A stretch of DNA of 7,456 nt from Planctomycetaceae bacterium (GTDB taxonomy: Bacteria > Planctomycetota > Planctomycetia > Pirellulales > Thermoguttaceae), in contig JAISQH010000558.1 in NCBI GenBank assembly GCA_031274385.1, forward strand, positions 1 through 7,456. The letters run 5' to 3'. The translations under genes and the position numbers were made by a program. Each line of letters begins with the position of its first letter. Within the stretch, counting starts at the first letter, position 1. The notes under the pieces were generated by a model that saw only the letters and a program-made list of their open reading frames with translations, was not told the origin of the DNA and searched no databases. Shown here piece after piece: positions 1 through 6,400 of the stretch.

Positions 1-349
1 CTTTGACATATTGCAACAAATAACCGTCGTTGGAGGCGATTTCGATAACAAATAATTTCGCGTCAAGTTGCAGGCGTTCTTTTATTGTGTTGACAAAACG
101 TTTCGCGTGATCAAGCCACGATTTTGAAACGCTGCTGAGATAAACATAGTCGTCTGAAAAAATCTCTGCCGGTCTCTTAAATTCGTCAATTTGTACAAGA
201 AAACAGTTGTCACAAACCTGCACTTTGAGCGGATAGTAACATTCGCCGTTGTCAAGTTGCTCCTGTTTCAAAAATGAATTGGACAAAGGAGCCGTTCCGA
301 GATCGACAAACAGATGCGTCAAATTCTTTCCGCAAAATCGGCAATTCAT
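1..349 (-). CDS. Zinc-binding class I SAM-dependent sugar C-methyltransferase (N-terminal part, cut by window edge)
   Basis: Only the first 116 residues are visible; the gene continues past base 1. Two cysteine pairs, C3-x2-C6 and C46-x2-C49, match the putative zinc-binding N-terminal domain (Methyltransf_13 type) of NDP-hexose C-methyltransferases such as TylC3 and TcaB9. A conserved stretch DDYVYLSSVS (residues 66-75) follows, then EIASNDGYLL (103-112), the first SAM-binding motif of the Rossmann methyltransferase domain. Known members add a methyl group to C3 of a 4-keto-deoxysugar nucleotide in the cytoplasm, giving branched sugars for antibiotics or surface polysaccharides; that substrate class is inferred here. 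The start ATG overlaps the stop of the upstream epimerase (ATGA), and a GGGAG ribosome site (360-364, minus strand) lies 10 bases before it inside that gene, implying translational coupling. The family is certain enough; the exact sugar cannot be read from this fragment. Confidence 0.9.
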   Translation of the reverse strand, partial: MNCRFCGKNLTHLFVDLGTAPLSNSFLKQEQLDNGECYYPLKVQVCDNCFLVQIDEFKRPAEIFSDDYVYLSSVSKSWLDHAKRFVNTIKERLQLDAKLFVIEIASNDGYLLQYVK

Positions 350-900
350 AACAGAGTGACTCCCTTAAATTCCGATGTGATCCATTGATATTGGCGGTCG
401 CGTTCCGACACATTTTCCGGCGGCAACAACCAACTGATTTGCAAACACGGATCGTCAAACCGCAAACCGCCTTCATTATTCGGAGCGTAAAAATTCGTGT
501 GAAAGTAAATCATTTCGGCGTTGTCCGTCAATGTCTGAAAACCGTGAGCGAAACCTTCCGGTATCAAAATCATTTTATTATTTTCTTGAGTCAATTCGAT
601 TGCGTCCCATTTGAGAAAAGTCGGCGAGTCCAGCCTCACATCAACAACACAATCCCAAACCGCACCGCGAATACACTTAACTATTTTGATTTCGCAATCC
701 GGCGGATATTGAAAATGTAAGCCTCGAATGGTTCCTTTTTGTTGGGTGTAGGAATGATTGATGTTGACAATCGGTTTGGTCAAGCCGATTTCTTGCCATT
801 CTTTTGCACAAAATAACCGCGTAAACTGACCCCGCTCGTCACCGTATGGCTCAAGTTCAATTTGGTACGCGCCTTTTTGCAGTAACGGTGTGAATTTCAT
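346..900 (-). CDS. rfbC: dTDP-4-dehydrorhamnose 3,5-epimerase family protein (RmlC/RfbC type)
   Basis: A 184-residue cupin-fold epimerase, the usual length of the family. GDERGQF (residues 20-26) is the family's early signature. RGLHFQ (59-64) carries the presumed catalytic base H62, K72 follows in the substrate site, EGFAHGF (115-121) is the conserved cupin turn, Y132 sits where RmlC has its general acid, and D168 in SERD probably pairs with H62. RmlC epimerises C3 and C5 of dTDP-4-keto-6-deoxyglucose in the cytoplasm for rhamnose and related sugars. Because the next gene is a sugar C-methyltransferase, the product here may be a branched deoxysugar rather than plain rhamnose, so the rfbC name is by family. 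I chose the ATG at 900: a longer reading from a TTG at 960 would translate the palindrome at 917-944 into residues with no family counterpart. No clear Shine-Dalgarno site precedes the ATG. Confidence 0.92.
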   Translation of the reverse strand: MKFTPLLQKGAYQIELEPYGDERGQFTRLFCAKEWQEIGLTKPIVNINHSYTQQKGTIRGLHFQYPPDCEIKIVKCIRGAVWDCVVDVRLDSPTFLKWDAIELTQENNKMILIPEGFAHGFQTLTDNAEMIYFHTNFYAPNNEGGLRFDDPCLQISWLLPPENVSERDRQYQWITSEFKGVTLL

Positions 901-916
901 TGGCGTTTTTATTTTC

Positions 917-944
917 GTAGGGGCAACGCATGCGTTGCCCCTAC
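917..944. repeat. 28-bp perfect palindrome in the 5' leader of the epimerase gene
   Basis: The half-site GTAGGGGCAACGCA is followed directly by its exact reverse complement. In the epimerase mRNA this would fold into a very stable hairpin of about 12 bp with a tight loop, ending 16 bases before the start codon. Palindromes with GTAGGGGC/GCCCCTAC ends are, from memory, common dispersed repeats in several bacterial phyla, so this is most likely one copy of a family rather than a gene-specific operator. No T-tract follows on either strand, so it is not a typical terminator. Confidence 0.85.
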
Positions 945-960
945 CGATTTTGTAAAACAA

Positions 961-1165
961 AAGGTTGACAACGTATTATTTTATCAGAACGGGAGTTTTT
1001 AGAAATATCCTTTTGTGTTTTCTTGTTTTTGGGTCTTTGGGTGAAAATCCCACACGTGTCGGGTTTTCCGCAAAATCACATTCTATTTTAGTCGCACCAG
1101 CAACGTTATGATACATAACCCTAATCGCAATATACGGTTATACAACATAACGCCGCTGTTATTAG
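961..1165. other. Divergent intergenic region without a recognisable gene
   Basis: AT-rich DNA between the minus-strand epimerase gene and the plus-strand permease gene. I see no convincing coding frame. It holds an imperfect stem (1043-1051 with 1061-1068, one bulged base, ACACGTGT in the loop) and a two-part stem-loop at 1104-1152. The promoter of the epimerase operon should lie here on the minus strand, but I found no -35/-10 pair that I can support. Confidence 0.5.
1104..1152. repeat. Two-part inverted repeat (possible stem-loop)
   Basis: CGTTATG (1104-1110) pairs with CATAACG (1146-1152). After a 4-base internal loop on each side, ATAACC (1115-1120) pairs with GGTTAT (1136-1141), leaving a 15-base loop. 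Thirteen base pairs in two exact blocks between divergent genes suggest a regulatory dyad or a decayed mobile-repeat end. No T-tract follows, so it is not a standard terminator. Confidence 0.5.
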
Positions 1166-1318
1166 TGGAGAGTGGGGAGTGGAGAGTGAATAGTGAATAA
1201 CGGCGCAAATGTTCTTCCCACTATTAACTATCAACTATTCACTTCCCACTTCCCACTCCCCACTTCCCACTCCCCACTCCCCACTTCCCATTTCCCACTT
1301 CCCACTTCCCACTCTCCA
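1166..1318. repeat. Head-to-head array of degenerate 7-bp repeats
   Basis: Five units of one orientation (TGGAGAG, TGGGGAG, TGGAGAG, TGAATAG, TGAATAA; 1166-1200) are followed by a 13-base spacer and then fifteen uninterrupted units in the opposite orientation (1214-1318). The second block starts CTTCCCA, CTATTAA, CTATCAA, CTATTCA and then runs in CTTCCCA and CTCCCCA variants. The 7-base register never breaks within a block, and the arms are partly complementary. This resembles the short tandemly repeated heptamers first noted in cyanobacteria. Open frames across it encode only a 7-residue repeat on the minus strand and are not taken as genes. The same heptamer family recurs just before fliS. 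Confidence 0.9.
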
Positions 1319-1347
1319 CTGACTAGACAGTTTTGCTTGACGCGGTG

Positions 1348-1376
1348 TTGCTCATTGGGGAAGACGATGTTATACT
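1348..1376 (+). promoter_or_regulatory. Predicted sigma-70 promoter of the permease gene
   Basis: TTGCTC (-35, 1348-1353), a 17-base spacer, and TATACT (-10, 1371-1376) preceded by TG one base upstream, an extended -10. Transcription would start near 1383, about 45 bases before the ATG at 1428. It begins just 29 bases past the heptamer array, so the array lies directly upstream of the RNA polymerase site. Assigned by sequence match alone. Confidence 0.6.
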
Positions 1377-1427
1377 TAAATTGTGGTTGGTGATTCATTT
1401 TCAAATTAATTAGGATTCGATTTAACA

Positions 1428-2918
1428 ATGCCGCTTTGGAAAATTGCATGGCGTAGTATTCAACATCGGTCGTTGGCATCTGGTTTAACGGCATTTTCGA
1501 TGGGACTTGGGGTTGCGTTGGTGGTGGCGGTCATCGTGATTTACGGTGTCCTGAACCAGACGTTTATGCGAAGTGCGCAAGGTTATGATATGGTGGTTGG
1601 ACCGCCGAAGGGTTCTCCGTTGGAGGTTGTTCTTGGGGCGGTGTTCTATTCCAGTTACCTGAGCGACACGATTCCTTACGACTACTTCCGGCAACTCGAA
1701 ACCGGTCCTTATTCGCCGGAAGTCGAAACGGCAATTCCGATTGCGTTGGGCGATCATCTTCACGGAATGCCGGTCATTGCGACCACTCCGAAATTTTTTA
1801 CCGAACTGCGTTATTTGGATCGATACAATTATTCATTCCGGTACGGCAAAAACATGGATGCCGGTGGTGATTTTGAAGCGGTTCTTGGTTACGCGGCGGC
1901 GCAAAAAATGAAGTATCATGTCGGCGACCGGTTCAAAGCCGCCCTTTCAAAACGGGTTCCGTCGAAGGCGTTCCCGGAGCCGGACTTATTCACGGTTGTC
2001 GGCATTCTTGATCCGACCGGCACACCGAATGATCAGGCGATTTTTGTCAATCTTGAAGGGTTTTTCATTATGAATGACCATGCCGACACAACAGCAATTG
2101 ATAAAGTCCTGACCCGAAAATCGACGGATCGCGGAGTTCTCGGCGAGCCAACCACTCCGGCAGAAACCGAATCAAAAGAGCCGAACTCGAAAGAAACTCA
2201 CTCGAAAGAGACTGCTGACTCAACAAATGACTCAACAAATGACTCAACAGATGACTCAATAAAATCCGGTTCGAAAACGGTTAAACGGGCGGATCGGCGT
2301 ATTTCGGCGGTTCTTGTTTTGACCAAAGTGAAAGAGGTGGCTCCGTCGGTGACGAAAGATTTTCATGGCATGGATGAGGTTCGGATTGACCGTTTAACGG
2401 CGCAAAAGCTTAACCCGTTAACGATGTCGTTAAGTGACCGTCTTGTTGCGGACTTGGATGTGCAGGTTGCGAAGCCGACGTATGAAATCACGCGGCTTTT
2501 TGAGATGATTGTGGGTCGTATTCAGACGGTGTTGATTATTTTTGCGATTATGGTGATTATTGTTGCGGCAATTGGAATGATGGTCAGTATTTACAATTCA
2601 ATGAATGAACGGCGTCAGGAGATTGCCATTATGCGGGCGTTGGGGGCGAAACGCCGAACGGTGATGTCGATTATTTTTCTTGAATCGATTCTGCTTTCAC
2701 TTGGCGGCGGATTAATTGGCATGGTAATTGGTCACGGTCTTATTGCCGGAGTCGGACCGATTATTGCCAATGCGGTCATGGTCATCGTGAATCCCTGGCA
2801 CTTTCAACCGGCAGAACTCGTTCTGATTCCCGGTTTAATCATATTAGCATCGCTTGTCGGTTATCTTCCGGCGGTTGTTGCCTACCGAACCGATGTCGCT
2901 CAATCACTCAATCCGTAG
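1428..2918 (+). CDS. ABC transporter permease, FtsX/MacB family
   Basis: A 496-residue inner-membrane protein. A short basic N-terminus precedes the first membrane segment (about 17-42). A large extracytoplasmic MacB-like domain (about 45-360) follows, then three C-terminal membrane segments (about 366-390, 414-436, 463-485) forming the FtsX domain. The cytoplasmic stretch MNERRQEIAIMRALGAKRR (392-410) between segments two and three is the family's coupling-helix signature. Such permeases work with a separate LolD/MacB-type ATPase as mechanotransmission or lipoprotein/lipid/peptide export systems. No ATPase or adaptor gene lies in the window: the upstream gene is divergent and fliD begins 528 bases downstream, so the partner must be encoded elsewhere. 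Residues 249-279 are a hydrophilic repeat insertion. The start fits the family N-terminus; the AGGA at 1412-1415 is rather far (12 bases) for a good ribosome site. The substrate is unknown. Confidence 0.88.
   Translation: MPLWKIAWRSIQHRSLASGLTAFSMGLGVALVVAVIVIYGVLNQTFMRSAQGYDMVVGPPKGSPLEVVLGAVFYSSYLSDTIPYDYFRQLETGPYSPEVETAIPIALGDHLHGMPVIATTPKFFTELRYLDRYNYSFRYGKNMDAGGDFEAVLGYAAAQKMKYHVGDRFKAALSKRVPSKAFPEPDLFTVVGILDPTGTPNDQAIFVNLEGFFIMNDHADTTAIDKVLTRKSTDRGVLGEPTTPAETESKEPNSKETHSKETADSTNDSTNDSTDDSIKSGSKTVKRADRRISAVLVLTKVKEVAPSVTKDFHGMDEVRIDRLTAQKLNPLTMSLSDRLVADLDVQVAKPTYEITRLFEMIVGRIQTVLIIFAIMVIIVAAIGMMVSIYNSMNERRQEIAIMRALGAKRRTVMSIIFLESILLSLGGGLIGMVIGHGLIAGVGPIIANAVMVIVNPWHFQPAELVLIPGLIILASLVGYLPAVVAYRTDVAQSLNP
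2172..2264 (+). repeat. Two adjacent in-frame minisatellites inside the permease gene
   Basis: Three 15-bp units (2172-2216; SKEPN, SKETH, SKETA) are followed without a gap by four 12-bp units (2217-2264) whose consensus is GACTCAACAAAT (DSTN, DSTN, DSTD, DSIK). Both unit lengths are multiples of three, so copy-number change would keep the frame. The encoded segment (residues 249-279) is polar, probably disordered, and lies in the extracytoplasmic domain just before a basic stretch (KTVKRADRR). Confidence 0.9.
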
Positions 2919-2945
2919 AAAAAATACCGTAACAGTCTATTTGCA

Positions 2946-2968
2946 TTTGCGCGCAAAGACGCAAAGAA
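2946..2968 (+). repeat. Dispersed repeat module, copy 1
   Basis: A 23-base stretch with core GCGCAAAGACGCAAAG recurs exactly at 7364-7386. It begins with the 12-bp palindrome TTTGCGCGCAAA. Both copies are preceded by GTCTATTT (2935-2942 and 7345-7352) at different distances, and both lie downstream of a stop codon (27 bases after the permease here). Repeats of the CGCAAAGACGCAAAG type are, from memory, widespread in bacterial noncoding DNA. Confidence 0.9.
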
Positions 2969-3006
2969 AATAAAGATAAAAACGAACAATTATTATAATC
3001 CCCAAA

Positions 3007-3136
3007 CCAATTGTCTGAACAAGATTTTTCGGATTGATAAGGATAGTCTGTTGGGAAGAACTGACGATTCGATGTTATTTCCGGCAGATTATCCTATTAT
3101 TCTTCTTAATCCAAAAAATCTTGTTCAGACAATTGG
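3007..3136. repeat. Long inverted repeat with structured interior
   Basis: The 23 bases at 3007-3029 (core AATTGTCTGAACAAGATTTT) are exactly complementary to 3114-3136. Beyond one mismatch the pairing continues (GGATT 3031-3035 with AATCC 3108-3112). After an asymmetric bulge, AGGATAGTCTG (3040-3050) pairs with CAGATTATCCT (3085-3095) with one G-T pair. The result is a hairpin of roughly 130 bases. The arm matches the dispersed ATTGTCTGAAC repeat seen again at 7289-7299. Confidence 0.85.
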
Positions 3137-3163
3137 GAGGTTTCCTTTCAATATAACCTCCCA
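3134..3163. repeat. Hairpin with 9-bp stem overlapping the long inverted repeat
   Basis: TGGGAGGTT (3134-3142) pairs exactly with AACCTCCCA (3155-3163) around a 12-base loop. Its first three bases also close the longer stem at 3007-3136, so the two structures compete for them. There is no T-tract afterwards, so termination function is uncertain. Confidence 0.55.
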
Positions 3164-3233
3164 CAAAATCCGCTTCAATCCGAAAAATTTATACGGATTG
3201 TAACAGTCATAACGTCTTAGGTTTTCTGAATTT

Positions 3234-3258
3234 TCAACAAAAAAGCGTTTTTTGTTGA
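3234..3258. promoter_or_regulatory. Inverted repeat overlapping the fliD -35 box (candidate operator)
   Basis: Perfect 11-bp arms, TCAACAAAAAA and TTTTTTGTTGA, flank the central GCG at 3245-3247. The right arm covers the first four bases of the predicted -35 element (3255-3260), the classic position for a repressor site. The arms are A/T-only apart from three G/C pairs, so the site would make a poor intrinsic terminator; a protein-binding dyad is the more natural reading. The binding protein is unknown. Confidence 0.5.
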
Positions 3259-3283
3259 TTCGCACTCAAAAATTGCGTATAAT
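3255..3283 (+). promoter_or_regulatory. Predicted sigma-70 promoter upstream of fliD
   Basis: TTGATT (-35, 3255-3260), an exact 17-base spacer and a perfect TATAAT (-10, 3278-3283). Transcription would begin near 3290 and leave a leader of about 157 bases before the fliD start codon. This is the best housekeeping promoter match noticed in the window, which is notable because fliD is often driven by flagellar sigma factors. Confidence 0.65.
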
Positions 3284-3367
3284 CTTTATATTATCTGTTT
3301 TTTCTGTTTTACGTTTTCTTGCTATACGGTATTCGAGGTACAAACATCATCTCCTCATAACCTGGCA

Positions 3368-3375
3368 GCCGATAA
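3368..3375 (+). promoter_or_regulatory. Sigma-28 (FliA)-like -10 element before fliD
   Basis: GCCGATAA is an exact match to the -10 consensus of flagellar sigma-28 promoters and lies 71 bases before the fliD start. The expected -35 TAAA with about 15-base spacing is absent: bases 3349-3352 read ATCT. It is therefore half a promoter by sequence and could be coincidence, though the position before a late flagellar gene fits. Confidence 0.35.
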
Positions 3376-3446
3376 AAAAAAGTGACAATGTACACCGATT
3401 CAGTTGTAATACGACCGTAAAGAATAAAAGAATTTGAGGTAAATTC

Positions 3447-6400
3447 ATGTCAGGTATTCAGAGTAGTGTCGGGCTTATTTCAGGAATTGACTATGTTAGT
3501 TTGGTCGATCAGTTGATTGCCCTTGATTCGGTTTCGAAAGACAATCTCCAAGCACGAACCGACCTATTGACGCAGGAAAGACAAGCCATTGAGGATTTGA
3601 TGGCACTGTTCCTGAAATCAAGTTACATGATCGGTACCTTGAACAAAGCGGATGCCTTTAACCGTTGCGACCTCACCAGCAGCAACTCCGCAGCCCTGAC
3701 CGCAACAAAAAACGGAACGCCCACCGTCGGCTCGTACACCTTTACACCACTGCAACTCGCAACAACACAACAAACTGTTGCCAACGGAGTTGTTAGCGAT
3801 ACCGAAGCACTCGGAAAAACCGGTACCATTACCATCGGAAAAAGTTGGTCGCTCGAAAACAATGTCGAATTGCAAAATATCAACGGCGGTGACGGTTTCA
3901 CAAAAGGATATATCCGAATTACCGACGGAAGCGGCACTCGAGCAACAATTGATCTGCGAAATGCCGTTACAATGAAAGATGTTATCGAAACAATTAACAA
4001 TACTAACGAAATTGATGTTTCGGCGGAACTTGTTGATGACCGGATTGTTCTCACGGATTTGAGCGGCGGCGATTCGTCGAAATTTTTGGTACAAGATGTT
4101 TCGAACGGCAGTACCGCCGCATCACTCGGTTTGTCCGGGCTTACCGCGAATGAAAACGGAATGATCGTAGGAAATTCGATTTACCGGCTCGGCGAAAATA
4201 TGGGTCTCAATCAACTCAATGACGGTAACGGTTTGGTTTTCGATTCCGTTTTGTCGGAAATGACGGTGTATTGTAAAGATGGTTCGATGGTAACAATTGA
4301 TTTCAACCGGCGTTCGACCACGGCGGAAATTGAAGCGGGTGCACCCGAAGTTCGCCGGGAATTGACCATCGGCGATCTTCTCGAAACAATTAATAATTCT
4401 ACGGACGCCAACGGAGTTGCCGGTAAAGTTCAGGCGTCGATCAGTGACGATGGACGCCGGATTGTTTTTCGTGACACAACAGAAGGAAACAACACCACGA
4501 CATTCACGCAGCCAAGCGAAAATCTCAATCCGGTTTTCCGAACATTAGGACTCATCGACGTAGATTACGAATCTTCCATCACCAGCGAAGACGGAACTCT
4601 GACAACTCGTCAATTGATTGGCGGTCTTAATTCGCCGCTCATGTCCACACTCAACGGCGGATACGGACTTTCCAAAGCAACCGCCGGAGAAATCGAAGTT
4701 CAAGACCGCGCCGGTAATAAAGCCGTTTTGTCGTTCACCGAAGAAGAACTCGATTTAATGCAAACCTTTGACGATGCAGTTTATGTACTGAATTATAAAC
4801 TGCAAACAGCCGAAATCGAAGTTGCCGAAGGTGAAGACCCGCGTTACGGAATCGGAATCACTGTCCGTATGAACGATGCCAAAACCGGTATCCAACTTGT
4901 TGATACAACAGGAAAAACCAACGCTAATCTGATTTTTCGGGATAAAACCGTTACAACCACAACAGAAACTCCGTCGGAAGAAGAAAACGGAGAACCTGTA
5001 ACAGTTACAACAACAACCAGTCCGAACATCGCTTCGTCGTTTGGTTTGAATGTGAATTCGGCTCAGTCGAAGGTTGACGGTGGAAATATGAACCGGCAAG
5101 TCGTTTCGTATTCCACCAAACTCTCGGAATTAAACGGAGGTCGCGGTGTTACATTAGCCGGTGGAAAAATGACCATCACCGATACGGCAGGGCGGACGGC
5201 TGTCCTCTCTTTCGACGCGAAAACACATTCAACACTCGGCGATGTTATCGATACAATTAATCGAAGCAATATCAGTGTCAACGCCCGGATTAACGACGCC
5301 GGAGACGGCATTTTACTCGAAGAATTTGCCGGCGGAAGCGGCAGTTTTTCCTGTCTGGATGATAGCGTTTCAAAATTTGCCGCCGATTTGGGAATCAATA
5401 AATCCGCCAATCAGTCACAAAAAGCAGAAAACGGACATTTATACATTGACGGCAGTTCAACGTACAAAATCGAGGTTGTCGAAACGGATACACTGGATGA
5501 TATTCGTAAAAAAATCAATGATGCCGGAGGTAATTTTTCCGCGTCCATTATTGCTGACGGTTCGAACACGCCGTATCGCTTGGCAATTTCCGGCAAGACA
5601 ACCGGAGCAGCGGCAGGAATGAATATTGATCTTTCCTGTCTCGGTTTGGCAACGGAAAATATGACCGAAGCACAAGACGCGGTTCTTGTGTACGGTGATG
5701 CCAAGAGCTCCAGCGGTGTTGTGCTTCATTCCGGTTCGAATACGTTCAAAAATGTTGTTAGCGGCGTCGATATTACCGTGACAGGAACTTCCGATACGCC
5801 GGTTACAATAACAAGCGAAAAATCAAGCATCGATATTAAGGCTGCCCTCACACAATTCGTCGAAAGCTACAACGCGTTTCGCGAAAATCTCAATACCAAT
5901 ACCGCTTACGATACTGCACAGAATAAGGGCGCAATTTTATACAATAATCATGTTGCCCGCGAGTTTGACCGAACCATCACCGATGCATTGTTGAAACGGG
6001 TTTATGGAATTCCGGGAATCAATTCGTTACAATCTATCGGAATTTCGTTACGTTCCAGTATTGATGACGAATCGGTCAATCTCGAAACCGGTAAACTCAC
6101 ATTTGATGAAGCAGTTTTTGACGCTTTGTATGCGTCGAATCCTGACGGTGTTCAGGAGTTTTTCTTTAAAGAACAGGAAATTTTGGGAGATGACGGAAAA
6201 GCAACAAAGATCACTTCCGGTTGGGCACAAACATTCATGGATGCAGCCAACTCGTTGGTGGATTATGACGGAATGGCTTACCATGAACGTGATACACTTG
6301 ATCTCAAAATCACCAAAAACGAAGAACGTATCGCGTTTATGGAAGAACGGCTTTTAGTGAAACGGCAAATGATGCTCAATAAATTTTACGCAATGGAACA

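Larger units (their letters stand above)
2919..3233. other. Noncoding region of dispersed-repeat modules and nested hairpins
   Basis: I see no supportable gene here. Going left to right it holds a GCGCAAAGACGCAAAG module (2946-2968), a 23-bp inverted repeat enclosing a structured loop (3007-3136), a 9-bp-stem hairpin (3134-3163) and a 7-bp-stem hairpin (3176-3200; CAATCCG with CGGATTG, 11-base loop). Any of these could end or attenuate transcription from the permease gene, but none is followed by a clean T-tract. Confidence 0.6.

Noticed and set aside
901..960. Longer N-terminus of the epimerase from a TTG codon at 960
   Set aside because: The extra 20 residues are a translation of the 28-bp palindrome and its flanks and have no counterpart in RmlC proteins, while the ATG at 900 gives the normal family start.
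1043..1068. Imperfect hairpin with ACACGTGT loop as a terminator
   Set aside because: The stem is bulged, no T-tract follows, and no gene on either strand ends nearby.
1214..1318. CRISPR array
   Set aside because: The repeats are contiguous 7-bp units without spacers, and no cas gene is present.
1193..1494. Open frames on both strands through the heptamer array, one encoding a seven-residue WEVGSG-type repeat
   Set aside because: A stop-free 7-bp repeat makes a 7-residue repeat automatically. No ribosome site or family resemblance supports a protein, and the minus-strand frame runs into the permease gene antisense.
3252..3437. Possible 61-residue protein before fliD
   Set aside because: It begins at a TTG inside the inverted repeat and promoter -35 region, upstream of the predicted transcription start, has no recognisable features and fills the fliD leader.
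3618..5729. Several antisense open frames inside fliD
   Set aside because: They are shadows of a long real gene whose protein is clearly FliD; none has a recognisable product.
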